A stretch of DNA of 64,000 nucleotides from Eutreptiella sp. 'Long Island Sound 2002' (lineage: Eukaryota; Euglenozoa; Euglenophyceae; Eutreptiales; Eutreptiaceae): NCBI GenBank assembly GCA_964036045.1, contig OZ038380.1, positions 189,000,694 through 189,064,693 on the forward strand, given 5' to 3'. The notes under the pieces were generated by a model. It worked only from the letters and a program-made list of their open reading frames with translations, made no database searches and was not told the origin of the DNA. A program made the translations under genes and the position numbers. Positions 36,101 to 48,100 of this stretch are shown one piece after another (the first letter of the stretch is position 1; the number at the start of each line of letters is the position of its first letter).

Positions 36101-39100
36101 GAAAGAAATGGGAAACTAAATGTAAATAGGAACACTAGACATGCATCGTAGCACAACATGGGCACCAGACTTGCATCAGACTTGCCAATAAGTTATCTTT
36201 GCTAGGAGTAGTAGACTGCCTCCTGCACTGTGCACATGTATTGCCGCAGGCCTACTCCCAGCCCCCGGCCGCCACCCCGGACCCAGCTGCCCAGCAGAGG
36301 ATGGAGGAGCTGGAGGCTGCCAACACCCGCCTGGAGGCGGATGTCGCGGCCCTTCAGAGTCAACTTGCGCGGACCTGCATGCAGCAGCAGCAGCAGACGG
36401 TGTGTGTGCGGTGCCGAGGCGGCGGTTGGGGAGGGCAGCGGTCGGTACCTCCGTGCCGCCTGTTTTGCATGCTCATTGCACCGGTCGTCGTGTTTGCCAT
36501 GTTTTTTTTTGTCTGGACCGTTGCCGCTGGACGGGGGCGGCACTCAAGCATTCCATGGCTGTGTGGCATGCAGTGTGCCGCGTGTCATGTTGCAGTGTGC
36601 TGTGGTCTTTGTGGCAGTCAGTGTGCAGTGTGCAGTAGGGCGTTGTCTTGAATGTGCGGTGTGCACTGCACAGCGTACAGTGTGCGGTGTGGCATTGAAC
36701 GTGTGGTGTGCAATGTGCTGTGTGCTGTGTGCACTGTGTTGTACGTGATGTGCGGTGTGCAGTGTGTAGTCTGCAGCGTTGAATGTGCGGTGTTCAATGT
36801 GCCGTGTGCACCATGCGCCATGTGGTCCGCAGTGTTTGATGTGTCCTCTGCCGTGTACGCGTGTTCGTGCCGCAGCCCGTGTCACTGAACGGCAGCGCAT
36901 TCAAACGCAGCACATGTTCTGCGTGCCTGAGCCCCGCCGCCAGTGCAGCCGCGTGCCACAGTCCCCTGCCCCCCCCCCCCCCCCCCGCCGCACCCCCATT
37001 TCCCTCAGCCGCCTGCCGCCCCCGATGCCTCGGCACAAGCGAAGATGGAGGAGCTGCAGGCGGACAATGCCAAGTTGGAGGGGGACCTGCGGGACCTGCA
37101 GGCCAAGCTGGCGCAGGTACGTCTGCCGACAGACGGGGGGGGGGGGGGAGGGCATTGTACCTGTCGGTGCGCCAACTGCACTGTGCGCTGTCACGCCTGT
37201 GCATGACCCAGCAACACCCGTCCACTTGGGGCGGGGGCAGGGGGCGGCGCCGCACAAGGGTTGCGGCAAGGGGCTGTGCACGCAAGGTGAGGGGGTTGCG
37301 CATGCAGGCAGCTGCATGGGGCTGCATACCAGGAGGGGAAAAATTTGGGCGCGGGGAAAAGTTGTTTGGACAAATTTCGAAGCCCTCCCTCGTACCAAAT
37401 ATTTCCTTCAATTTTAAGGATTCTTTGTGCCATATTGAGCCAGAAGGTGCCATAACGACACCTTTTTTTTTTCACTATGACATGCACACTCTGATGTTAC
37501 AGTTCTGCTAGATCGTGATGTAGCTTAGTTGGTAGTTGCGCTAGATTCTGTGTCTAAGGGTCCTGGGTTCAAACCTAGCTTAGGGTATATTTATGGCTTC
37601 GCTTTTTTTGGCCTTTTTTATGTCTGCACATCTGCATGTCATCTGAACGTCACCTGAACGTTGAACATCCAGAGCCCACCAGGAAATATCAGTAACCATC
37701 CAGAGCCCACCAGGAAATAACAGCAACCATCCAAAGCCTACCAGGAAATATCAGTAACCATCCAGAGCCCACCAGGAAATAACAGCAACCATCCAGAGCC
37801 CAGCCGGAATCCACAATGAACATCCACTAGGAAGTAGCAGCAAGGGGCCGCATACCAAATTTTTCCTTCATTTCTAAGGAGCAATACCAATTTTTTACCC
37901 CTTTAATTTTGGTCATCCGAAAAAAAAACCTCTTATAATTTTTCCCCCCCTGGTAGGTGGACAACAACATGGGTTCTGCACTTGTGGGGAGCCACAGGGA
38001 GCTGCACAGGTGGGCATCATTGGGGACGTAGGCAGCCGAAGGGAGCTGCGCACATGGGCTGCAGGAGGGAGCTATGCTAAGGCAGCTATGTACAACGCAC
38101 ACGGACAATTGTTGTGGGCTATGCACATGGGTAGTGGCAGAGAGCAGGGATTTTCGCAGGTTTGTGGCATGAATGATCACGAATAATCACGAATCACCAC
38201 GAATTTCGGCCATTTTCAAAATCATGAATAATCAGGAACAATCACGAATAGTCAGGGCTCAGAAGTACCCAGTTTGGGTACGTTTAGCGGAACACTATCC
38301 GGGAAATGGGCCAAGGTAGGAAAAATGGGGGAAAATGGGGGTAAATGAGGGAAATTCAGATTGCTTGGTGGAAAAATGGGAAATTTAGGGGCTGAAAAGG
38401 CCAAAAATCAAGGTTTAGGTTGGCAACAAGGCTGTGGGGGGGGCGCATTGGTGAAAGCTCCCGAGGAAAAATGGGGAAAAATGGGGAAAGCTCCCGAGGA
38501 AAAATGGGGAAAAATGGGGGGAAATTGGGGAAAATGGGGGGAAATGGGGGAAAATGGGGAGGAAATGGGGAGGAAATGGGGGGAAAGGGGACCGGTTGCA
38601 CCACCCAAGTTTCCTTATTTTTCCCCATTTTCCCCCATTTTTCCCCATTTCCCCCCCATTTTCCCCCATTTTTCCCCATTTTTCCCCATTTTTCCTTGCC
38701 ATGGGTACATTGTGGGTACATTTGTGGGTACAGTACCCGCCACCGGAGCCGGGTACTTCTGAGCCCTGAATAGTCATGAATGAAATTTTCTGGGATGCTG
38801 GGTAATCATGAATAATCACGAATCTTTTTTTTGCCGGTTCCTGGTTTGTTCTGGGCGTGCCATGTCTGATTCTGATTCTGATTCTGATACACAAAATGCC
38901 CCTGAGCACACACCTACTGATGCAGTTGATGCAACTGGTGGTGGTACTGATGCAACTCCTGTTGACGCACCCCAGAAACCTGTACAGCGAAAAACTGTCC
39001 CGGTGAGGGGCTTCGCATCCAAAGGCATTTGGAACATGTGAGGGGTGCACGATTCCAAACAACTGGGGTCTGGAGCTGAGCAAACTTGACCCTCATCACT

Positions 39101-42100
39101 GATTCCCAGGGGTTGTGCACCCCCCGCTCACTCAGGTTTGTGCCAAAGCCTGCGCTATGCCAATTTTTGGTAGAACAAAACCACGAATAAAATCACGAAC
39201 AAAAGCACGAATAATCACGAATAATCACGAATGAGGTTGGTCATCCTCCTCCACGAACCCACGAAAATCCCTGCAGGGAGGTGGTCACGCGGGCTAAAGC
39301 ACGGGATGTGTAGTAGGGCTGGAGCAAGGAGTTGCGTACGCGGGCGGTGGCATGGAACTGCGCACACGGGCTACCGTTGGGAGTTGCCCATGGGGGCTGT
39401 AGCCAGGTGCCGTGCATGTGGGCTGCAGTAGGCAGCCGGCCGGTTCCAATATTTCCACTTTGGCGGCCTCCACACCTGTGATCCCACTTGACCATCGGGT
39501 TTCCCTTACCTCGGCTGTGCTTGCAATGTGGAGGAGAGACTTTTCCCAATCGGATCCTAAGCTGTTTTCTACCACATTTGAGCGCCAAGCAACCTCGTCC
39601 CCTTGCCCCTTTTTGCTGTTTGCCCAAAACTTGTTGACCGGTTGCTGAGGAGTGTCCTTGTCTTTTGCTTCATGCTGTTGTTGCTTGTCCCCTTCGTGTG
39701 TGTGTGGGGTGGGGTGGGATTGGGAGGGGGCTGGTGCTCATACGGGGCTGGGGGGGTAGGATTCGGAATAGGCGAAATTTGGCACAACAAAAGTGTACCA
39801 AATTTTGCCATGGCATTTGAAGGACCGAAGCCATTTTTTCAGGTGTCGGTAGCACTCTTCATGTGCACAGTTGGGTGCAGAATTCCAGTCCCTGGGACTT
39901 GCGGCAAGCATCAGACCAAAAATAGAAAATTCTTCGTGCACCAGCAAAAAATATCTGCAACCATCCAGAAGCCATCAAGAAGTGACAGCAAGCATCTAGA
40001 ACCCTCCAAGAAGTAACGGCAAGCATCTAGAAGCCTCTACGAAGTAACTACAAGTATCCAGATGCCATCAGGAACTAACAGCAACCATCTAGAAGCCTCT
40101 GGCAACAACCAGCATTTGTGGTGTATGCTTGTTCTCATGCCCCACTCGGGGAATTTTATACAATTTTGCAGTGATATTTAGTAATTTGCGCCAAATTTTC
40201 ACCACACGGAAATTTGCCATTCCAAATTTTATGCGTTCCGAACCCCCCCCCCCCCCCTGTACATTCGCCTCCCACAGCCGGCCACAGTGCCATGTCCTCT
40301 GCTCTCATTTTGGGCGCATTCCCAGCGACAGGCGTCAATGGCCGCCCATGGCCCTGGGCAAGCTCGTCCTTCTTGTGCTGGTCCTGTGCGCATTTGCTGA
40401 GGACAACACACGCCTAACACACGCGTCCCCATCAGGTGGGGGGGGAGCGGGAATTGACCGTGCACGTGCCCTCATGCCGCTGTGCACAGGTCTACTTCCA
40501 AACCCCCGCCCCGGACCCCGCGGCGCAGCAGCGGACGGAGGAGCTGGAGGCCGCCAACGCCGGTCTGCAGTCCGACGTGGCCTCCCTCCAGAACCAACTG
40601 TCGGTCCTGCACGGCCGACAGCAGCTGGCGGTGTGTGGCGTGCGCTGTGGCCCCTCGTGCAATGCAGCCATTCCCGGTCGGCAGGGGCAGGGGAGGGGGC
40701 TGTCAGAGCTGTGGGCCCTGCTGCACCCACCCTCATCACTGCGGCGTGGGCCCTGGGCTCTCTGGGGTAAGGGCCCGGTGGGGTTGGGTTGGCGTCGGTG
40801 TGTCGAAGTGGGGGAGGCATTCCCCCCCCCTCCACGGCGCCCAGCCTATTCCCAGCCACTGTGAACCTGAGGCCAAGTGCCAGCCTCAATGGCATCTGTA
40901 ACCGACAGTAACCGCCCCCAACCGCCTGTCTCCTTGTATGCAACCTGACCCCCCCCCCCCCGCCCTCAGCCCCCAGTTTTGGACGGATAGCTGGGGATTG
41001 GTGGGTTGCATTGGGACCGGGTTCAGCCGCCCCCCCTCCCACCCCTAAAGGGGGGGGGTCAAGGGTAGGACCACTGCAGGGCTGTAGGGTGGGGCGTTGG
41101 GGGTGGGAGGGGGAGGGGGCCACGCCCGGGGGTTTGCACAAGGGCTCTGCCTTCACCCGGCTCAGGTGTTTGGTGTTTGGGTGTTGTGGCGCTCAGCACG
41201 TGCCGACAGGGGCTCGGGGGGGCGGGGGCGTGGAGGCGTGGTGTGTAGCCTCTTGGTGTGACCCCCCCCCCCCATCCCCCAAGACCCCCGAGTGGGTCAT
41301 GGAATGTACTGCGTCTGTTTTTGAGAGGGGCTGTGGGAAACTTCATCCCCGAGATTAGGGTTAGGGTAAGGGTCCGAGGCCGGGTAATGTATTGCACTGC
41401 CATGGGCAGCCCCACGGCCTCGTCGCTCCCATGGCGGACCCGGGCCCATCCCCACCGCCTCTCAGACCCCACAATGCAGGGGGCCAAACGGGATCCCGGC
41501 ACCCAAAGGACCCCCCCCCCCTCGGGAGGGCCTGGGATATTGCCACCTCGGGTCACAAGGCCGAGGCAGCTACTGTAACTGCCCAGAGAATGAGCTGTGG
41601 AGTGAACCCCCACCAGGGCCATCCCAAGCCCCGCCCCAAGTGCGAGTCGCTGCAGAAGGCGTTGCCCTGAGCCCTCCTACTCAGAGTCCCCCCCCCCCCC
41701 CCAGTTTTGCTTAACAATCAGCATCTCCTGGGGGGGGGGGTCTAACCCCCCCCCGGACCCGGATTTCATAGTTGGAAATAAACAAAATTTACAAAAGGAA
41801 ATATTGATTTGGGCTGTTTTTGGTACACAAACTTTTGGACTTTTTGCCCCCCCCCCCCCGTAAGCAAAACTCTGGCCCCTCCTCCAAGGGTACCCCCGGG
41901 GTCGAGTACAGGCAGTGCCAGACACCTGCTCGCGGTCGTCACAGTGCCGCCGCGGAGGCTGGGCCACTCCCGCTTGGGGACGGCACCTGGGATGAGGGGC
42001 CGGGCCAGGGGCGTGGCTGACGGCGATGGTCCGTCTCGCAGGACTCGGAGATGAAACAGAAGGCCACGGAGTTGGAGGCCGACAATGACCGCCTGCGGCA

Positions 42101-45100
42101 GATGATTGCGGAGCTCCAGACGGAGTCGCGGCGGCTGCAGGAGGAGTTGATGGGGCAGCAGGCGGCCCCTGAGATAGATCCGGCCGTGCATCAGCGGATG
42201 CAGGAGATGCAGCAAGGCATGTCCAAGGGCACGTGCCATGGGGTGAGTGGGTGCGCATCGCCCCGTCCAGTCTTCTTTGCCGTGTCAAACATGCGTGACA
42301 CGGGGCTGTGGGGCCGCTGGGGCGTTGCACCGTTTGGGGTGGAGGGGGTGAACAAGGATTTTGTATGGAACCGGGAGGCCCTCGTTCTGAGACTCCCGGA
42401 TCGAGTGGATGAAGGTCCAGTGACGCTGCTCAGCAAGCACACTGCCACGTTGCGCAGCAAGCACATTGTCACGCAGTGCAACAGGCTCGCTTTGACGCTG
42501 TGCAGATGGCGGCAGGTGGGGGGTGGGGTTGCCTGTGGGGGGGGGGAGTGGGGGGGTGGGCAGGTGGGGGGGTGGGTAGGGGGGGGGGGGCGTTGTGGAG
42601 GTGTGGGGCTGGGTTGGGGGGCATGCAGTACCCCGGACATTCCAGTGTGCAGGTTGCACTGCGTGACAGCAAGCCAGCCGCACATTGTGATAGAGTGCGA
42701 GCAGCACAGCGTCACAGAGTGCCGAGTGCGCCGCGTGACAGTGTGCGTGCTGCACAGTGTCACAAAGTGCTGCTGCACAGCGTGACAGTGTGTCAGTAGC
42801 ACTGCGGGGCACTGAGCCAGCTGCACAGCGTCACAGACTGCCTGCAGCACTGTGTGGAGTGTGCCAGCAACACCGCAGCACAGCTTGACAGTGTGCCAGC
42901 TGCACAGCATCAAAGAGTGCGTGCTGCACAGTGGTGCAATGCACTTGTAGCACCGTGTGACGAGGTGCCTGCTACACACAACCTCACAGTGTATCAGCTG
43001 CATGGCGTTACAGAGTGCTTGATGCACTATGTGACGGAGTGCCTGCAGCACAGCGAGACAGAGTGCCTGATGCATATCATCACAGAGTGCCTCCCGCACA
43101 ACGTTGCGGTGTACCCACTGCACAGCGCCGCAGGGTGCCGGCTGCACAGCCAGCTGGTGCACTAGCTGCAGAGCGTGACAATGTGCCAGCTGCATAGCGT
43201 CACGGAGTGTGGGTTGCACAGCGTCACAATGCGCTTGCTGCTGTGCGTGACGTACTGCCTACTGTGCCGCGTGAAAGTGTGCCTGCTGCACGACGTCACA
43301 GACTGCGTGCTGCACAGTGTGATGGGGTGCATATTGCACAGCGTCACAGAGTGCCAGCTGCACAGCGTGACCCTGTGCCAGCTTCACAAGGTGACAGTGT
43401 ACAGTTGCACAGCGTCATAGTGTGCCAATTGCACTATGTGACGGTGAGCCGGCTGCACAGTGTGACAGAGTGCGTGTTGCACAGTGTCAAAGAGCGCTTG
43501 CAGCGCAGCGTGACAGTGTACATACAACACAATGTCAAATTGTTGCACTGTGCTCGATGAACAGCGTGACAGTGAGTTAGCTACACAACGTGACAAAGTG
43601 TGTGCAACACAGCGTGACAGAGTGCCACCTGCATAGTGTGACAGTGTGCTGGCTGCACAGTGTAACGGAGTGTCAGTCCCACACCGTGATAGTGTGTCAG
43701 CCGCACATCATCACATTGTGTGTGATGCCCTGCGTGATAGAGTCTGTGCAGTGTGACAGGGGCCTACCGCACAGCGTCACAAAGTGCTAGCAGCACTGTG
43801 TGACACAGTGCCTCCGTGCAACGTGACAGGGAGCCAGTAGCACAGCTGTATACGAACGTGCACAGTAGTGGACACCCTCCCCTACCCTCTGTTTATGCAT
43901 AGGGGTAGTAGCATCCCCAATCAACCTGGTGCCAATGAGCCCATTGCTGCCAGGGGCCGGCAGCTTCTGAGGAGCAGGAGCCAATAGTCATTTGAGGGTT
44001 GTGGGTGCAGCTGCGGCACGCACTAGGAGCATCCCGCGTGGAGAGCAGGGCGTGACCCTTCGCCGCCGGGGGCTGGCATTGCTCGAGGGCAACATGGGGA
44101 AGGTCCGTTGGGAGCCTCCGGTGTGCATCACAAATGCCGGCCCATCACGAGAGTCGTCGGGGACGCCATCCCTACCTCTGCCCCCCCCCCACCCCCCCGC
44201 TCCCTCCCTCCGTGTTTGAGGCAGTGCAGGGGGAGGGGCTAGGGCTGAGGCGCAGGCAGTGGGCCGTGGGAGGTGTGAGAGGGACAGTGGCGGAGGCAAG
44301 GGCAGGTGCGTATGGGGACTGTGGTAGGGGCAGCATGAGGGGCTAGAAGCGTACCGGTGAACGGGGGAGGGGGGTGAGTATGTCGGAAACAGTTTTGGGC
44401 GAGCGCTGGGCGGAGGCGTCGTCCGCAGGAGGGCCATGCGCTCCGCAGCGGAACGGCCACTCCGGTGGGATGTTTGGGCAAGGCGCGGCGTAGCTGTGGA
44501 CGCGGGCGTGCCCTTGTCAGGAAGAGGGCACAGTCTGTTGAGGACTGCGGGCGCAGCCCCAGTGAGCTCCAGGGACCCCCCGTGCGACCCGCGGAGCCGG
44601 GGGCTGGCGCCGCCCGAGGGGACAGTTGGGAAAGGCTCATCGAGGACCTGGGAGTGCATCATATGGCTCGGCTGGCTGATATGCAGAGTCGTCGGGGAAG
44701 CTATCGTGCTCCACCCCAGGCGGCCTGTGAGCCTCAAGATCGGCCCCTAAATCCAAATCCAAAACCAAATCCACCCACCTGCCCACCTATCCCCCCCCCC
44801 CCTATCCCCACACCTACCCACCCACACACCTACACCCCCACATGCACCCCCCCGCCCCCCACACATTTCCCGTGGCAGCCCCATTCTCTTCCAGCCTCTT
44901 CCCTTTTGGTGTTGGAGGGAAGGGGTCTCGGGTGCCCTCCCCCCAAGGATCGCCAACGCCTGCCGACCCCATACGGCCTCACCGTCCCCCCCCCTTCTCT
45001 CCAGCCATTCAGGCCCGCGACGCCGCCATCAAAGAGCGAGACGACTACATCCAGCAGATGCTTACTGCCGTCCAGGCGCAGGAGCAACAACGTGAGGCGC

Positions 45101-48100
45101 AGGTCCAGCAGCTGCAGCTGCAGCTCCAGCAGCAGCAGTCAGCACCGTCGGCGGAATGGGCGCAGCACTTGCAGAAGGCGACCCAAGAGCTGGAGGCCCG
45201 GCAGAAGCAGGTGGCGCTTGGGCAGACGAGGGGCTTGTCATTGCTCTGCCAGAGCCTTAGGAGTGCAGAGGGAGCCCCGCGGCAGGGACACGGACAGGGA
45301 GGGGGGTTATGCTCGCAACTCTGCCCCAGCCTGTAGCGCTGTGTACCTTGGCATGGCAGATCCTCCGCAATGGTGCCTGGGCCATGGAGGGTACCCCCCC
45401 CCCCTCCCCCTCCCTGCATGGTGTCTTTATCCGACACTGATTGCTGATGTCTGACTGACAGCTACTGACTGTGATTGTCTGACTAATGTAGTCAGACATG
45501 ATGTTCTGTTTTCTGTTTCAGACACAGTGTGTGTCTTGAGGTTCAACCAGGTTTGGCATAGAGAATAAAGATGCACTTATGCCTGACTGTGGAGTGCATT
45601 ACCTCTGGTTTGCATTTGTCTGTTTTTTAATTAGGTCACACCCCCCCTCCCCCTCCCGTCCACACTAGGAGGCGTGTGCCCCGCTCACTGACCGACTGGC
45701 AGCGGAGTGTGTGAGGTGCGCCTTAGCCTACCTTCCCCAATGAGAGGCAATCCGTGGGCCCTTAAGGCCCTCTTCGGACCGGGAAGACCAGCCCAAAGCC
45801 CAAAGCCCCCCCCCCCCTCCCCCTCCCCCCCTCTGCAAGTGGTGAGCTCAAGGCAACATTCAGCGCTGGTCTGGTCTGCGCTGCAGTGCAGCAAGGCAAA
45901 GCAATGCACAGAGAGAGAGTTGTGGCGATGACCATATGCCTGGACTCAGACCAAAACTTCTGACAACAGGGCACCACAACACAATATGCGGGAAAAATTC
46001 AGCATGGTAACTGGAACGCGTAGGAAACACTCTCTTCTTTCCAAACCCTGCCAGTACCTCGTTTGTGTACCGGTTAGCAACTGCAGCAACTGCTTTGTTT
46101 ACTATACTGATTTTTGGCATGCACCTTGTTTTGCAGGCCATACCATGGGACAGGTTTCGTTGTCATATGTATAGAGAATAAGGGACATGGGGTATATGCG
46201 AGCTCCGCATCCGTTGCTTCATGGCCCGTCTGCAAGAACAACACCCGTGTCAGAGCAACAGTCGGTGTTGGTTCCGTCAGATTTTGGGACTTTGGTGTTG
46301 CTCTCGCAAGGGGGGCACCTGGGCCGCACAGAAACACAGCGAGGCAGGCTATGGACGGCCTGTGGACAGAGGTGTGTGGACAGCAAAAACAGTCAAACGA
46401 CCCCGGCAACAACCAGCACATCCTCAATACACCAACTATTGGGCGCCGCTGACGCGCAAACGGCACACCATGCCACATTCAGCACAGCCCCAACACACCA
46501 ACTACTGGGCTCCGCGAACGCGGAAACGACACCAGCAAGAGCACCGGCCGCAGCGGCCGACAGAAAGCAGCGACCCGACGCAACATGCGAAGGGAAGAAC
46601 GGGTGACCGTCCAGGGCCCCGTAAAGGAGCAACAACCAGACGGAATGTCACACAGGGGGGGCGGTAGTCATGGTGGGTGCATGATGTGTCTTCTGTGTAG
46701 CGATGCTGAAGGGGCCCGGCCCCATCCATCGGAGCCGTCCGTGGTGGCAGGGCAAAGCCCCGGAGTAGAGTCCAGTCTGCATCCGATGGACGTGGGAGCG
46801 CCACACAGCCCGCGTCGGAAGGGACGCGGCACGCCCCCCACCGCATCACGTCCATCGGATTCCCCCGCCCCGATACCACGGCCGCAGTCCCCGACAGCGA
46901 AGCCGCACACCATCAGCGCTGTCCCACGGTGGACAGCCCAGCAGCCACCCCCCGGGGAACAGGGACACCCCCACACCAGGCACCCCTGCCTCTGCTCTGT
47001 GGCCCCGAGTGCCGCCTCCTGCGCGCTTCTCCCAGCCACAAGAGGCAGCCATGCCTGCAGGCACTGCATCCGTCAGAGAGCAGAGAGCAGGGCACTGGGC
47101 AGATGAGGTGGTGCCGGAGGAGGAGGGGCAGCCCAAGGGATGCATTGGAACGGGGGGAGGTATCTCCCCAACCCCCCCCTTCCAGGGCGCCCAGCCTACG
47201 CCCAACCACTGTCTCCCTGACGCCAAGTGCCGGCTTCAATGGCATTTGTAACCGACAGTAACCGCCCCCAACCGCTGTGGCAACCTCCTCCAACCGCCTG
47301 TCTGACCGCTTCTGGGGCCGCCTCTGAGGTCCCTTCCCTTCGAATGCATCGCTGGGCAGCCCCACAGCCCCCCCCCCCCCCTGTCCACAGGTGCAGGAAC
47401 TGGAGGAGCAGAACGCCACGCTGACCGCCGACTTCCAGGCGATGATGATGAAGCTGCAGCAGATGATGGTGGAGCGGGAGGAGATTGCCGACGAGCTGCA
47501 CCAGTACAAGCGCCGCTCGGGTGTGTGACGCTTGTGCTGTGTGACGGGCGGTGGTGAGGCATGACCCCCCCCCCCCCCGGCCCGCTGCCCGTACGCCCGC
47601 ACCCACACAGATGCTCTTCAGGTGCACCCTCAAGGGGCCATGCGGAGGGGGCGGGGGGTTCCGTGTTGGGGACCGGGATGGCACCCGGCCCCAGTGCAGC
47701 ACTTCTCTTGTTCTATCTTCTTGATGGCCTCTGCCCCTCTGCGCTGGAGTGTGTGCCTGAGGTCTGAGGGCCTAACTTCATTGCTCTGTAGGCCTGGGGG
47801 CGTGTATCAGCGCCAGTGGGGGGGGGGGGAGGCCAGGGCGGTCTTTCAGAACTCTGCCCCTTTTTTTTTAATGATATCGAGGACCGCCCTTGAGGGCATT
47901 TTTCCACGGGCTCCAACCGCTGTCGGTTACCCTCCAACCGCCGTCAGTATCCGCGGCTTTTTCACAGCAGTGAAACGAAACAGTTTTCTTTTCTCTTTTC
48001 TTTTCTTTTCTTTTTTTTTTTTGCTGCTAAGGACCGCCCTGGGGGAGGTCCTCATAGCCCCAGGACTGACACTCGGGGCTTTGGGCTTCATGGGCGGATT

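Larger units (their letters stand above)
37117..40489 (+). other. Longest intron (3.4 kb), repeat-filled
   Basis: It contains a shared repeat end (37448-37505), a tRNA-like segment (37517-37583), 31-bp satellites (37666 and 39955), the 514-bp inverted-repeat element (38254), ATCACGAATA arrays and an acidic transposase-like ORF (38862). No missed coil exon seen. Confidence 0.6.
42243..45012 (+). other. Intron with large 24-bp array
   Basis: The array at 42640-43845 fills half of it. The ATATGGCATGGCCGG family occurs as a fragment at 44095-44175 and as a full copy at 44630-44768. Two similar 100-base segments, 44010-44110 and 44490-44640, suggest an older local duplication. Confidence 0.6.

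Noticed and set aside
41352-41374. TTAGGGTTAGGG-like stretch as a telomere
   Set aside because: Only two to three units inside an intron; an interstitial chance or relic.
42051-42785. ATG at 42051 as a gene start with a 244-codon ORF
   Set aside because: It lies inside the exon beginning at 42042, and the ORF reads past the GTGAGT donor into the G-rich intron.
42191-43219. 342-codon minus ORF
   Set aside because: It follows the 24-bp array and overlaps the real exon at 42042 antisense.
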